From 62-47 sp044463945 (GTDB lineage: Bacteria > Pseudomonadota > Alphaproteobacteria > Rhizobiales > Xanthobacteraceae), in the NCBI GenBank assembly GCA_044463945.1, contig JBIQLW010000003.1:105979-169978 (forward strand): 64,000 bases of DNA, read 5' to 3'. The notes beneath the pieces are model-generated. The model saw nothing but the letters and a program-made list of their open reading frames with translations, did no database searches and was not told where the DNA came from. This document shows, one piece after another, positions 8,655-16,618 of this stretch. The translations under genes and the position numbers were made by a program. How positions within the stretch are numbered: position 1 is the first letter of the stretch; the number at the start of each line of letters is the position of its first letter.

Positions 8655-9893
8655 ATGAAGGTGAACTGGCAGCGGGTGAGGAACGGATTGCGCGGTGCTT
8701 GCCTGTTGCCGTTCGCCTGGCTTCTGGTATCGGCCGCCGGGGCACACGCCGCTCCGGCAACGTCCTTCGTCCGAACTTCCGGCACGGCGTTCACCCTCGA
8801 TGGCAAGCCGTTCTTCGTCACCGGGGTCAACAACCACTACCTCACCTTCGCCTCGCGTGGCGAGGTGACGCGCGTTCTCGACGACGCGGTCGCGATGGGC
8901 GCCAACGTCGTCCGCACCTTTCTCCAGCCGGTGATCGGATCGCGCGACGGCCACGTGCCCACCATCTGGGACTGGCCGAGCCCGTCAGCGGACGCCAGCA
9001 ATCTCGGCGTCGGCCGCGCGGTGCTGCTGTACTGGGACGCGGTGAAGAACGCGATGCGAATCGACGACGGCCCCGACGGCATGGGCAAGGTCGATTTCCT
9101 CATCGCTGAAGCCGGCAAGCGCCACCTCAAGCTCATCATCGCGTTTCTGGATTTCTGGGACTACACCGGCGGCGCCCAGCAGATGCGGGCCTGGTACGGG
9201 AGCGCCGACAAATCGACGTTCTTCTTCAGCGATCCACGCACGAAGCGCGACTACAGAACCTGGGTCGAACACGTCGTGCGGCGCGTCAACCCGCTCACCG
9301 GGATCGCCTACCGGGACGACTCGACGATCATGGCGTGGGAACTGATGAACGAAGGCAACGCGCGGCCGGAGTCGCTCAGGCTGGACTGGACCGCAGAGAT
9401 GTCGGCTTACGTCAAGTCGCTCGATCCCAATCATCTGGTCGGCTCCGGGCACGCCAACGCCCCCGCGAAGCTCGCCGACATCGCCATCCCCAGCCTCGAT
9501 TTCGGCACCTGGCACGGCTATCCGCTGTATGCCGGCCTCACCGTTCGCCAGTTCGACAAGGCCATCTCCGAGTCCTGCCGGATCGCCAGCCGCGCCGGCA
9601 AGCCGGTGCTTCTGGAAGAATTCGGCTACGCCCGATCCCACCGGGACGCCGCCGAGGCTTACGCCCAATGGCTCGACACGCTGGCGCGCGATCGGGACTG
9701 CGGCGGCTGGCTGGTGTGGCGGCTGGTGTCGCTCCAGGACCACGGCCGCTATCCCGCCGACGAACACGATCAGTTCGATATCCGCAACGACGCAAGCCCG
9801 CTCTGGAACGTCCTCAAGGCCGCCGCCGCGCGGGCGGCGCAGATTCGCGCATCCAGTCCGCCTCCAGTCCTCAACCTCCGGGAGTCCCCATGA
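8655..9893 (+). CDS. Secreted glycoside hydrolase family 5-like (cellulase/mannanase fold)
   Basis: 412 residues. A Sec signal is visible: MKVNWQRVRNGLRG then LLPFAWLLVSAA and a likely cut after AHA near residue 32. The (beta/alpha)8 fold shows WELMNEGN with the acid/base Glu at about residue 233 and VLLEEFGYAR with the nucleophile Glu at about residue 322, both hallmarks of clan GH-A. The ATG is chosen over a GTG two codons upstream because it preserves the spacing to the promoter element. Its stop overlaps the start of the next glycosyltransferase (ATGA), so the two are co-translated. It likely trims or releases the glycan made by this cluster, or acts on an external beta-glycan such as mannan. 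Confidence 0.85.
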   Translation: MKVNWQRVRNGLRGACLLPFAWLLVSAAGAHAAPATSFVRTSGTAFTLDGKPFFVTGVNNHYLTFASRGEVTRVLDDAVAMGANVVRTFLQPVIGSRDGHVPTIWDWPSPSADASNLGVGRAVLLYWDAVKNAMRIDDGPDGMGKVDFLIAEAGKRHLKLIIAFLDFWDYTGGAQQMRAWYGSADKSTFFFSDPRTKRDYRTWVEHVVRRVNPLTGIAYRDDSTIMAWELMNEGNARPESLRLDWTAEMSAYVKSLDPNHLVGSGHANAPAKLADIAIPSLDFGTWHGYPLYAGLTVRQFDKAISESCRIASRAGKPVLLEEFGYARSHRDAAEAYAQWLDTLARDRDCGGWLVWRLVSLQDHGRYPADEHDQFDIRNDASPLWNVLKAAAARAAQIRASSPPPVLNLRESP

Positions 9894-10900
9894 CAGACGC
9901 CTCCGTCGTGATCTGCGCGCACACGCTCGACCGCTGGGACGAACTGAACCGCGCGGTCGAATCCGTCCGCCGCCAGACGCTCGCCCCGCGCGAAATCCTC
10001 GTGGTGATCGACAACAACGAACCGTTGCGCGCGCGCGCCGCGCGGGAGATTCACGACGTGACGGTGCTCGCCAATGCCGGGGACGCCGGCCTGTCGGGCG
10101 GGCGCATGACCGGCGCCGCGCACGCAACCGCTGCCGTGATCTGCTTCCTCGACGACGACGCCGAGGCCGACCCGCGCTGGCTGGCGGAACTGCTCGCCTC
10201 CTACGACGATCCGGCGGTGCTGGGGGCCGGCGGCCCGGTCGAGCCGCTGTGGCGGGCACCGCCGCCAGTCTGGTTTCCCGACGAATTCCGTTGGGTGATC
10301 GGCTGCACCTATGCCGGGATGCACGTCCACGACGGGCGCATCCGCAACCCGATCGGCGCCAACATGTCGGTGCGCGCCGATGTGCTGCGCCGCGCCGGCG
10401 GCTTCACGTCCGATCTCGGACGCCGCAAGCTCGGCTTCTCCGTCAACGGACGTGTCACGTTCGGCGGCAAGGCCGAGAGCTGCGAGGAAACCGAGTTTTG
10501 CATCCGTGCCGCCCGCCTCCATCCCGGCGGCTATTTCGCCTACCGGCCGCAGGCGCGCGTCCACCATGCCGTGCCAACTCAACGCATGACCTGGAGCTAT
10601 TTCGTCCGGCGATGCCTCATCGAGGGCAACGCCAAGGCGGTGCTGACCGGCCTCGCCGGATCGCAGGACGGACTCGGCGCGGAAGGCCGCTACGTCCGCG
10701 AGGTGCTGCCGCGCGCCGTGATGAAGAACCTGCGGGCCGCGCTGCGCGGCCACGCCGGCGCGGCGCGGCGGGCGGGCGCGATCATTGCGGGGTTCGCGCT
10801 GACGGCATTCGCCTATGCCAGAACCCGTATCGGCACCGTCGCCGAGGGCCGCGCCCGGCATCCGTTCTCGTGGAGCCGCGAGCCGACATACCGCCGTTGA
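9890..10900 (+). CDS. Glycosyltransferase family 2
   Basis: 336 residues starting MTDASVVICAHTLDRW. GT-A features: ESVRRQTLAPREILVVIDNN, the metal-binding FLDDDAEADPRW near residue 85, GAGGPVEP, and the acceptor-side region CEETEFCIRAA with the catalytic-base style ETEFC. No membrane anchor is evident, though a hydrophobic AGAIIAGFALTAFAYA stretch sits near the C-terminus and may associate with the membrane. It is translationally coupled to the GH5 gene. It is probably a polymer-assembling inverting transferase; donor unknown. Confidence 0.85.
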   Translation: MTDASVVICAHTLDRWDELNRAVESVRRQTLAPREILVVIDNNEPLRARAAREIHDVTVLANAGDAGLSGGRMTGAAHATAAVICFLDDDAEADPRWLAELLASYDDPAVLGAGGPVEPLWRAPPPVWFPDEFRWVIGCTYAGMHVHDGRIRNPIGANMSVRADVLRRAGGFTSDLGRRKLGFSVNGRVTFGGKAESCEETEFCIRAARLHPGGYFAYRPQARVHHAVPTQRMTWSYFVRRCLIEGNAKAVLTGLAGSQDGLGAEGRYVREVLPRAVMKNLRAALRGHAGAARRAGAIIAGFALTAFAYARTRIGTVAEGRARHPFSWSREPTYRR

Positions 10901-11147
10901 TCGCGGCAATGTTCGGCGTCGGCGCGATCGTCACACCGTTCCGGCAACGTCAGGTCACAGCAGCGAGTGAAGACGGCGCGATACGCAACAGGATCGCCAG
11001 GATGCAAAATTAAGGCTTTCTGCAAGCGATCGTTGGCGGACATGCTTGCCGAATGCGATTCAGTCGCCGTCCCAAAAATCTCGCGACTGATTGCAGGTGC
11101 ACAAAGGACGCCCCGTCGAAATCGCTGTTTCGGACCAGACAAACTAG
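10901..11147. other. Intergenic region after the glycan cluster
   Basis: About 250 bp between the last glycan gene and the GH105 promoter. I see no gene, no clear terminator hairpin with a T-run and no RNA element. The AT content rises towards the promoter at its right end. Confidence 0.4.
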
Positions 11148-11177
11148 TTTACATACCGACCAGTCGGGTTGTATAAT
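11148..11177 (+). promoter_or_regulatory. Sigma-70 promoter with TetR-type operator in the spacer
   Basis: TTTACA, an 18-bp spacer, then TATAAT. The spacer contains the inverted repeat CCGAC-CA-GTCGG (11156-11167), flanked by ATA on the left and GTTGTAT on the right. Placing a dyad between -35 and -10 is the classical arrangement for repression. The core matches the dyad at 26543 before livH. The nearest TetR gene is directly downstream of the GH105 gene in the opposite orientation. Confidence 0.65.
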
Positions 11178-11232
11178 AGTGCCGCTTACTGGTTCAAAAA
11201 ATCCTGAGATCGAGAAAGAAAGGACAGCGAGC

Positions 11233-12264
11233 GTGGTAACGGACCCTTCTAAGCTCGTCGCCAAAGTCACCGACTACACGATCAACAATCCCTACGAGCG
11301 TGACTACTGGGAAAAGGCTCCTGCTCTCACGGGTGTTCTGACATGGGGCCAGGATGGCCCGATCGCCGCGATCCAGCGGTGGATGGATCGCGCCGTCGAA
11401 ACCCAGACCTCGGAAGGCTGCCTCAATTACAGCGAGCGCCTGGATCTTCCGGCGGGTCACGTCTCGACCTTCACGCCGACGGCCAGCCTTTCGGCGAGCC
11501 TTGGCTATCCCCTGCTCGGCTTCTATGAGCGCACCAAGGATCAGCGCTACATGGACGCCGCCAAGTTGCAGATGGAAGCGCTTCTCGCCGCGCCGCGGAC
11601 GACGGAGGGCGGAATCTGCGCACGCGCGGAAGCGCCCGAACTATGGGTCGATTTCCTCTACATGATGTGTCCGTTCATGATCCGCTACGGGAAAGTGACC
11701 GGCGACAAGACCTATATCGACGAGGCTTTCCGCCAGTTCGAAATCCACATCAAGTATCTGGTCGACCCCCACGTCCATCTGTCGCGACATGCCTGGTGCG
11801 AACGTCCGAACCATTATCCGCAATCGACGCTCTGGGCGCGCGGAAACGGCTGGCTGGTGGCCTGCTCGGTCGATATGCTGGCGATGGCTGCCGACCATCC
11901 CAAGGCCGGGATCGTCGCCGAGACCTGCCGCCGCGCACTCGCGGCCATGCGAGCCCATCAGGATCGTTCCGGTTTCTTCCATCACATCCTCGACGACCGC
12001 TATTCAAAGTTCGAAGCGTCCGCGACGCTGATGTACGCCTACGCGGCGCGCGCGGCCGTCAGCCAGAAGATCGTCGGCGACGACTACATCGCCGGCGCCC
12101 TGAAAGCCTGGCAGGTCGTCGCCGGGTCGGTGGGCGATGACGGCGCGGTGCCGGGCGTTGCCGTACCTCCCGGCGGTCCGGGCGTGCCGTTCGGCACAAC
12201 GCTGTTCGGCCAGGGCTTCTTCCTGCTCGCCGCTCACGCCCTTCGCGGCGAACTCGGGATTTAA
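11233..12264 (+). CDS. GH105-like unsaturated glycuronyl hydrolase (YteR/RhiN type)
   Basis: 343 residues from a GTG start, chosen for its well placed AGGA site and because the upstream in-frame codons lie across the promoter. It has alternating helical hairpins of an (alpha/alpha)6 barrel: TFTPTASLSASLGYPLLGFYERT, LWVDFLYMMCPFM, STLWARGNGWLVACSVDMLA and a C-terminal GTTLFGQGFFLLAAHAL. WARGNGW is the family hallmark segment. No signal peptide is seen, consistent with cytoplasmic hydrolysis of a disaccharide carrying a delta-4,5 uronic acid. It stands alone: no lyase or sugar transporter of that pathway is in the window, and the neighbours are CoA-catabolic. The substrate may therefore not be a pectin fragment. 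Confidence 0.75.
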   Translation: MVTDPSKLVAKVTDYTINNPYERDYWEKAPALTGVLTWGQDGPIAAIQRWMDRAVETQTSEGCLNYSERLDLPAGHVSTFTPTASLSASLGYPLLGFYERTKDQRYMDAAKLQMEALLAAPRTTEGGICARAEAPELWVDFLYMMCPFMIRYGKVTGDKTYIDEAFRQFEIHIKYLVDPHVHLSRHAWCERPNHYPQSTLWARGNGWLVACSVDMLAMAADHPKAGIVAETCRRALAAMRAHQDRSGFFHHILDDRYSKFEASATLMYAYAARAAVSQKIVGDDYIAGALKAWQVVAGSVGDDGAVPGVAVPPGGPGVPFGTTLFGQGFFLLAAHALRGELGI

Positions 12265-12318
12265 TGGAAGAAAGTCAACTCCGCCCGCGAGGGCGGAGTG
12301 ACCGCTTGATCTGCGGGG

Positions 12319-12348
12319 GCCTCCGCTTTGCGGAGGCTCCTATTTTTT
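12319..12348 (+). terminator. Rho-independent terminator of the GH105 gene
   Basis: Stem GCCTCCGC, loop TTT, stem GCGGAGGC, then TCC and TATTTTTT. An additional GC-rich hairpin (CTCCGCCC/GGGCGGAG, 12279-12298) lies just upstream without a T-run. The T-run overlaps the stop codon of the convergent TetR gene. Confidence 0.8.
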
Positions 12349-13062
12349 CCGGGTCTTGCGCTGCCCGACATCCGACGCCATCAGCGCGCTCAACATCGAG
12401 GTCCGCAACGCCTGGACGAGTTCGACGCCCTTCTGGGGTTTGCGGCCGGCCCGATACCATTCCAGCATCATGCCGTCATGGGCCGCGACATAGAACGCGG
12501 CGATCTGCCGCGACGACAAGGGGCTGGAAAATACGCCGAGCTGCTTGCCTTCATCGACGATCTTCGCGATCGCATCCGACATATCCGCATAGATACTGTC
12601 GATCTTCAGCTTGGTGTCGCTCTTGGTGTCCTTGAACTCGACCGACATCAGAATCATCAACAGCAGGTTGGTCGGCCGCTCGATCGCCCACTTGGCCTGG
12701 GTATGGAAGAACTTGACGAGCTTCTCCTGCGGACCGTTGCCCTCGGGAATGCCGCACGGATACTCGTTTCTTACGCGCTGGACGATCTCGTCGAGCAGAT
12801 CCGCCTTGCTATGGAAATAATAATAGACGGCGCCCTTGGTAAGGCGGACGCGGCGCGCGATCTCGTCGATCGTGGTTGCACGATAGCCCTTCTTGACGAA
12901 CAGCTCGCGCGCGGCGTCACAGATGCGATCAACCGTCGCCTCCTGCGACAGTTGCGCGCGCCGCTTGTTCACCATCGAAGCCAGCCGCAAGGCTGGACGC
13001 GCGTTGCCCTCCGTCCTGATAAAGAATGGGCGCTTGCTGCCGCCCTCGATCTTCTCATTCAC
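12340..13062 (-). CDS. TetR/AcrR-family transcriptional regulator
   Basis: 240 residues from GTG. The N-terminal helix-turn-helix is TIDEIARRVRLTKGAVYYYF around residues 63-82, followed by a helical ligand domain ending in FYVAAHDGMMLEWYR. The start overlaps the TGA of the 2-oxoacid oxidoreductase gene (GTGA), so it is probably the last gene of that operon; an internal ATG at residue 30 is the alternative start. The paralogue at 30553 shares the same C-terminal pattern (FYVATHDGIMLEWYR). It probably controls the CoA-catabolic block; the dyads at 11156 and 26543 are candidate targets. The effector may be an acyl-CoA, as in many regulators of such clusters (inference). Confidence 0.9.
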   Translation of the reverse strand: MNEKIEGGSKRPFFIRTEGNARPALRLASMVNKRRAQLSQEATVDRICDAARELFVKKGYRATTIDEIARRVRLTKGAVYYYFHSKADLLDEIVQRVRNEYPCGIPEGNGPQEKLVKFFHTQAKWAIERPTNLLLMILMSVEFKDTKSDTKLKIDSIYADMSDAIAKIVDEGKQLGVFSSPLSSRQIAAFYVAAHDGMMLEWYRAGRKPQKGVELVQALRTSMLSALMASDVGQRKTRKK

Positions 13063-16000
13063 TCAGCAGCAACCTTCAACAGAGAGGGATCGTCAAACTT
13101 CGCCATCAAGGCAGCCTGAAGATCGCGGGCAGCCTGCGCGTTCCGCTCCTTGACATGACCGAAGCCCTTGATCGTCTGCGGCAGGCTCGCAAGCTCGATC
13201 GCTACCGCATGATTGTCCGGTTTCAGCTCCGCCATCAGCTTATCGAGCAATGCTTCATAATCAGCCAGAAGCTGGCGCTCCATTCGACGTTCGGCTGTAT
13301 AGCCGAAGATGTCGAAGGCCCCGCCCCGCAATCCACGCATCCTGGCCAGCAGCTTTAGCACACGGAACACCCACGACCCAAACGCACGCTTCTTGAGATG
13401 TCCGGTAACGGGATCACGCTCGGCCAAAAGCGGCGGGGCCAGATGAAACTCCAACCGGTAGTTCCCCTCGAACTGCTGCTGAAGATCTGCGAGGAATGAG
13501 CCGTCGGTATAGAGCCGCGCGACTTCATACTCGTCCTTGATCGCCATCAGCTTGAAGAGACCGAGCGCAACCGCCTCCCACAACGCCGTGCTGCCCGGCA
13601 CGCACCGCATCTCGGCTTCCCGGACGCGGGCAACCAGATCGCGGTAGCGCGCGGCATAGGCCGCGTCCTGATAGCGGGTCAGATAGTCGGACCGGTAGCT
13701 CACCCGCGACTCGACAGTCTTGGGCAGATCCAGCGGCGCTACCCTTGGGCCGATGGCGGCTTCCACCTGAGCCAGATCATGCGCGGCCAGCCGTCCCCAG
13801 GCGAAGGTCTGCTTGTTGGTTTCCACGGCCGCGCCGTTGATCTCAATCGCGCGCTCCAGCGCGGCAAGGCCAACCGGCACCAGACCTTTCTGGAAGGCAA
13901 AACCGAGCATGAAGAGATTGGTCGCGATCGAATCCCCCATCAGCGCGGTGGCGATCCGTGTCCCGTCGACCAGATCGAGCCCCTTGGGACCAACGGCACC
14001 GCGAAGCGTATCGAGGATTCGCTGCTCTTCGAAATCAACGTTGCCGTCGGTGACGAAGCTTGCCGTCGGAACCAGCGCCGTATTGATCACGGCACGCGAC
14101 ACGCCGTTCTCCAGACGCGACAGTCCCTGCGCGCCGGCCGCAACCACCATATCGCAACCGATCAATAGATCGGCGCCGCCCACCGGGATGCGCGTCACCG
14201 AAAGATCCTCGGGATTCGGCGCGATCCGGAGATGGCTCATCACCGCGCCGTTCTTCTGCGCAAGCCCGGTGAAATCGAGCGCCGTGCAGCCCTTGCCTTC
14301 GAGATGCGCGGCCATTCCCAGAATGGCCCCCAGCGTGATCACGCCGGTGCCGCCGATTCCGGTGACGAGCACGTTGTAGGGCTCATTGAGCGGCGGCTGC
14401 GCCGGTTCGGGAAGATCGACGAACGGATCGCGCGAAACCTTGACGCGCTGCTTCCTTGCCTTGCGCGGCTCGCCGCCGTGGACGGTGACGAAGCTCGGGC
14501 AGAAGCCGTTAAGACACGAATAGTCCTTGTTGCAGTTGGACTGGTCGATGGTCCGCTTGCGGCCGAGTTCGGTTTCCAGCGGACGCACCGAAACACAGTT
14601 GGACTTCGCGGAGCAGTCGCCGCATCCCTCGCAAACCTGATGGTTGATGAAAATGCGCTTCTGCGGATCGGGAAACTGCCCGCGCTTGCGGCGGCGGCGC
14701 TTCTCGGCGGCGCAGGTCTGATCGTAGATCAGAATGGTGAGGCCGGGAATATCGCGAAGCTCGCGCTGGACCGCGTCGAGATCGGTGCGATCGTGAATCG
14801 TCGTGCGCGCGGGGAAGCCGGCGACGCCGGCGTATTTGCCGGGCTCGTCGGAGACGATGGCAATGCGCGCCGCGCCTTCGGCCGCCACCTGCGCGGCGAT
14901 CTGATGCACCGTGAAGGCGCCTTCCGCCGGCTGGCCGCCGGTCATGGCCACCGCGTCATTATAAAGGATCTTGTAAGTGATATTGACCTTGGCGACGGCG
15001 GCGGCGCGTATCGCCAGCAAACCGCTATGCGTGTATGTCCCGTCGCCGAGATTCTGGAAGACATGCTTCTCGCGCGTAAACGGCGCCTGCCCGATCCAGT
15101 TGGCGCCCTCCGCGCCCATGTGGGTGATCATTTCGGTCCGGCGGGTCGGCATCCACATGGCCATGCCGTGGCAACCGATGCCGGCCATCGCGCGGCTGCC
15201 CTCCGGGACAACCGTGGAGGTGTTGTGAGGACATCCCGAGCAGAAGAATGGCGAACGAACCGATTTGATCTGCGGCGTCGTCGCGACCTGCTCGAAACTC
15301 TCAAGACGCGCGACGCGCTGAGCGAGCGCGGCGTTGGCCGCACCGAACCGCTCCAGCCGGGAGACGATCGCGCGCGCAACCAGCGTAGGAGACAGTTCGC
15401 CCTTGCTCGGTAACAGCGTCGCGCCGCGCTCGTCGCGCTTTCCGACCACACTGGGCCGGCAAGACGCATCCATATTGTACAGCGCCTGCGTGAACTGCTG
15501 CTCGATGAAGCCGTGCTTCTCCTCGACGACCAGCACGTCCGCCAGCCCCTTGGCAAAGGCCCTGGCGCCCTCCACCTCAAGCGGCCAGGTCAACCCGACC
15601 TTATAGACGCGCAGTCCCAGCTCCTTGCAGCGCTCATCATTGAGGCCCAGATCGGCCAGCGCCTGGCGGACATCGAGATACGCCTTGCCCGTCGTCAGAA
15701 TGCCGAACCGCGCCTTGGGAGAATCCAGAACCACACGATCGATCGGATTGGCCCGGGCAAACGCCGATACGGCCAGCATCTTCGGTCCATGCAGCCGCGC
15801 TTCCGCCTCAAGCGGCGGATCGGGCCAGCGGATGTGCAGGCCGCCGGGAGGCATTTCGAAATCGGCGGGGGTGACAAACTGACACCGGTTCGAGTCCACC
15901 TCGATGGATGCCGAGCTTTCCGCGGTTTCCGAAATCGCCTTGAAGCCGATCCAGCAACCGGAGAAGCGTGACAGCGCAAATCCGAAAAGACCGAAATCGA

Positions 16001-16550
16001 GATATTCCTGCACCGTGGACGGATTCAGGATCGGAATCATCGACGCCTGAAACACCTGCTCGCTCTGGTGCGCCAGCGTGGACGACTGACATCCATGATC
16101 GTCGCCGGCAATGGCGAGAACGCCGCCGTAACGCGATGTGCCGGCGGCATTGGCGTGCTTGAGCGCGTCGACCGAGCGATCGACGCCCGGCCCCTTGCCG
16201 TACCAGATGCCGAACACGCCCTGAACTTCGGCTCCCGGGAAAAGCCCGACCTGCTGGCTTCCCCAGACCGCAGTCGCAGCCAGGTCTTCGTTCAGTCCCG
16301 GCTCGAAGCGGATATTTTCGGCAACGAGATGGGAACGGGCGCGCCATAGCGCGTTATCGTAGTTTCCGAGCGGCGAGCCCCGGTAGCCGGAGATGAAGCC
16401 GCCGGTATTGAGCCCCGCGCTCCGGTCGCGGGCCCGCTGCATCAACGGCAACCGCACCAGCGCCTGCACGCCGGAGAGATAGATGCGTCCACGTTCGAGC
16501 GTGTACTTGTCATCGAGCGAAACGTCGGGGAGGGTTGCTTCCTTGAGCAT
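13059..16550 (-). CDS. Indolepyruvate-type 2-oxoacid:ferredoxin oxidoreductase, fused alpha/beta/gamma
   Basis: 1163 residues, the size of the single-chain bacterial enzyme. Order: an N-terminal pyrimidine-binding/core region (TGGFISGYRGSPLG), then the TPP domain (FFCSGCPHNTST, GIGCHGMAMW, GDGTYTHSG, NDAVAMTGGQP), then a cysteine-rich 4Fe-4S segment (CEGCGDCSAKSNC) and a C-terminal gamma domain (VTGIGGTGVITLGAILG). It oxidatively decarboxylates 2-oxoacids, classically aryl pyruvates, to acyl-CoA with ferredoxin as acceptor. The start at MLKEATLP has AAGGAT 9 bases ahead. Its product would be an acyl-CoA suited to the neighbouring CoA transferases and acyl-CoA dehydrogenase. The real substrate cannot be told from sequence. 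Confidence 0.92.
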   Translation of the reverse strand: MLKEATLPDVSLDDKYTLERGRIYLSGVQALVRLPLMQRARDRSAGLNTGGFISGYRGSPLGNYDNALWRARSHLVAENIRFEPGLNEDLAATAVWGSQQVGLFPGAEVQGVFGIWYGKGPGVDRSVDALKHANAAGTSRYGGVLAIAGDDHGCQSSTLAHQSEQVFQASMIPILNPSTVQEYLDFGLFGFALSRFSGCWIGFKAISETAESSASIEVDSNRCQFVTPADFEMPPGGLHIRWPDPPLEAEARLHGPKMLAVSAFARANPIDRVVLDSPKARFGILTTGKAYLDVRQALADLGLNDERCKELGLRVYKVGLTWPLEVEGARAFAKGLADVLVVEEKHGFIEQQFTQALYNMDASCRPSVVGKRDERGATLLPSKGELSPTLVARAIVSRLERFGAANAALAQRVARLESFEQVATTPQIKSVRSPFFCSGCPHNTSTVVPEGSRAMAGIGCHGMAMWMPTRRTEMITHMGAEGANWIGQAPFTREKHVFQNLGDGTYTHSGLLAIRAAAVAKVNITYKILYNDAVAMTGGQPAEGAFTVHQIAAQVAAEGAARIAIVSDEPGKYAGVAGFPARTTIHDRTDLDAVQRELRDIPGLTILIYDQTCAAEKRRRRKRGQFPDPQKRIFINHQVCEGCGDCSAKSNCVSVRPLETELGRKRTIDQSNCNKDYSCLNGFCPSFVTVHGGEPRKARKQRVKVSRDPFVDLPEPAQPPLNEPYNVLVTGIGGTGVITLGAILGMAAHLEGKGCTALDFTGLAQKNGAVMSHLRIAPNPEDLSVTRIPVGGADLLIGCDMVVAAGAQGLSRLENGVSRAVINTALVPTASFVTDGNVDFEEQRILDTLRGAVGPKGLDLVDGTRIATALMGDSIATNLFMLGFAFQKGLVPVGLAALERAIEINGAAVETNKQTFAWGRLAAHDLAQVEAAIGPRVAPLDLPKTVESRVSYRSDYLTRYQDAAYAARYRDLVARVREAEMRCVPGSTALWEAVALGLFKLMAIKDEYEVARLYTDGSFLADLQQQFEGNYRLEFHLAPPLLAERDPVTGHLKKRAFGSWVFRVLKLLARMRGLRGGAFDIFGYTAERRMERQLLADYEALLDKLMAELKPDNHAVAIELASLPQTIKGFGHVKERNAQAARDLQAALMAKFDDPSLLKVAAE

Positions 16551-16618
16551 CACCGATCCTTCTTGTTCTTGCGTGATCGACGGTTCAGTATACCGCCAAT
16601 CCTTTGTGTGTCGCGCAC

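Noticed and set aside
8985..10259. Long leftward open frame opposite the GH5 and glycosyltransferase genes
   Set aside because: It is rich in Arg/Pro/Ala, has no recognisable domain and lies entirely antisense to two well supported genes; long antisense frames are common in high-GC DNA.
9529..11013. Rightward 494-codon frame in another frame of the GH5/glycosyltransferase region
   Set aside because: Overlaps two coupled genes on the same strand and reads as low-complexity Arg/Ala/Pro.
12279..12298. First GC-rich hairpin after the GH105 gene as the terminator
   Set aside because: No T-run follows; the second hairpin at 12319 has one and is the better call.
14232..15413. Rightward 393-codon frame opposite the 2-oxoacid oxidoreductase
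   Set aside because: No domain, no ribosome site, and fully covered by the clearly conserved oxidoreductase.
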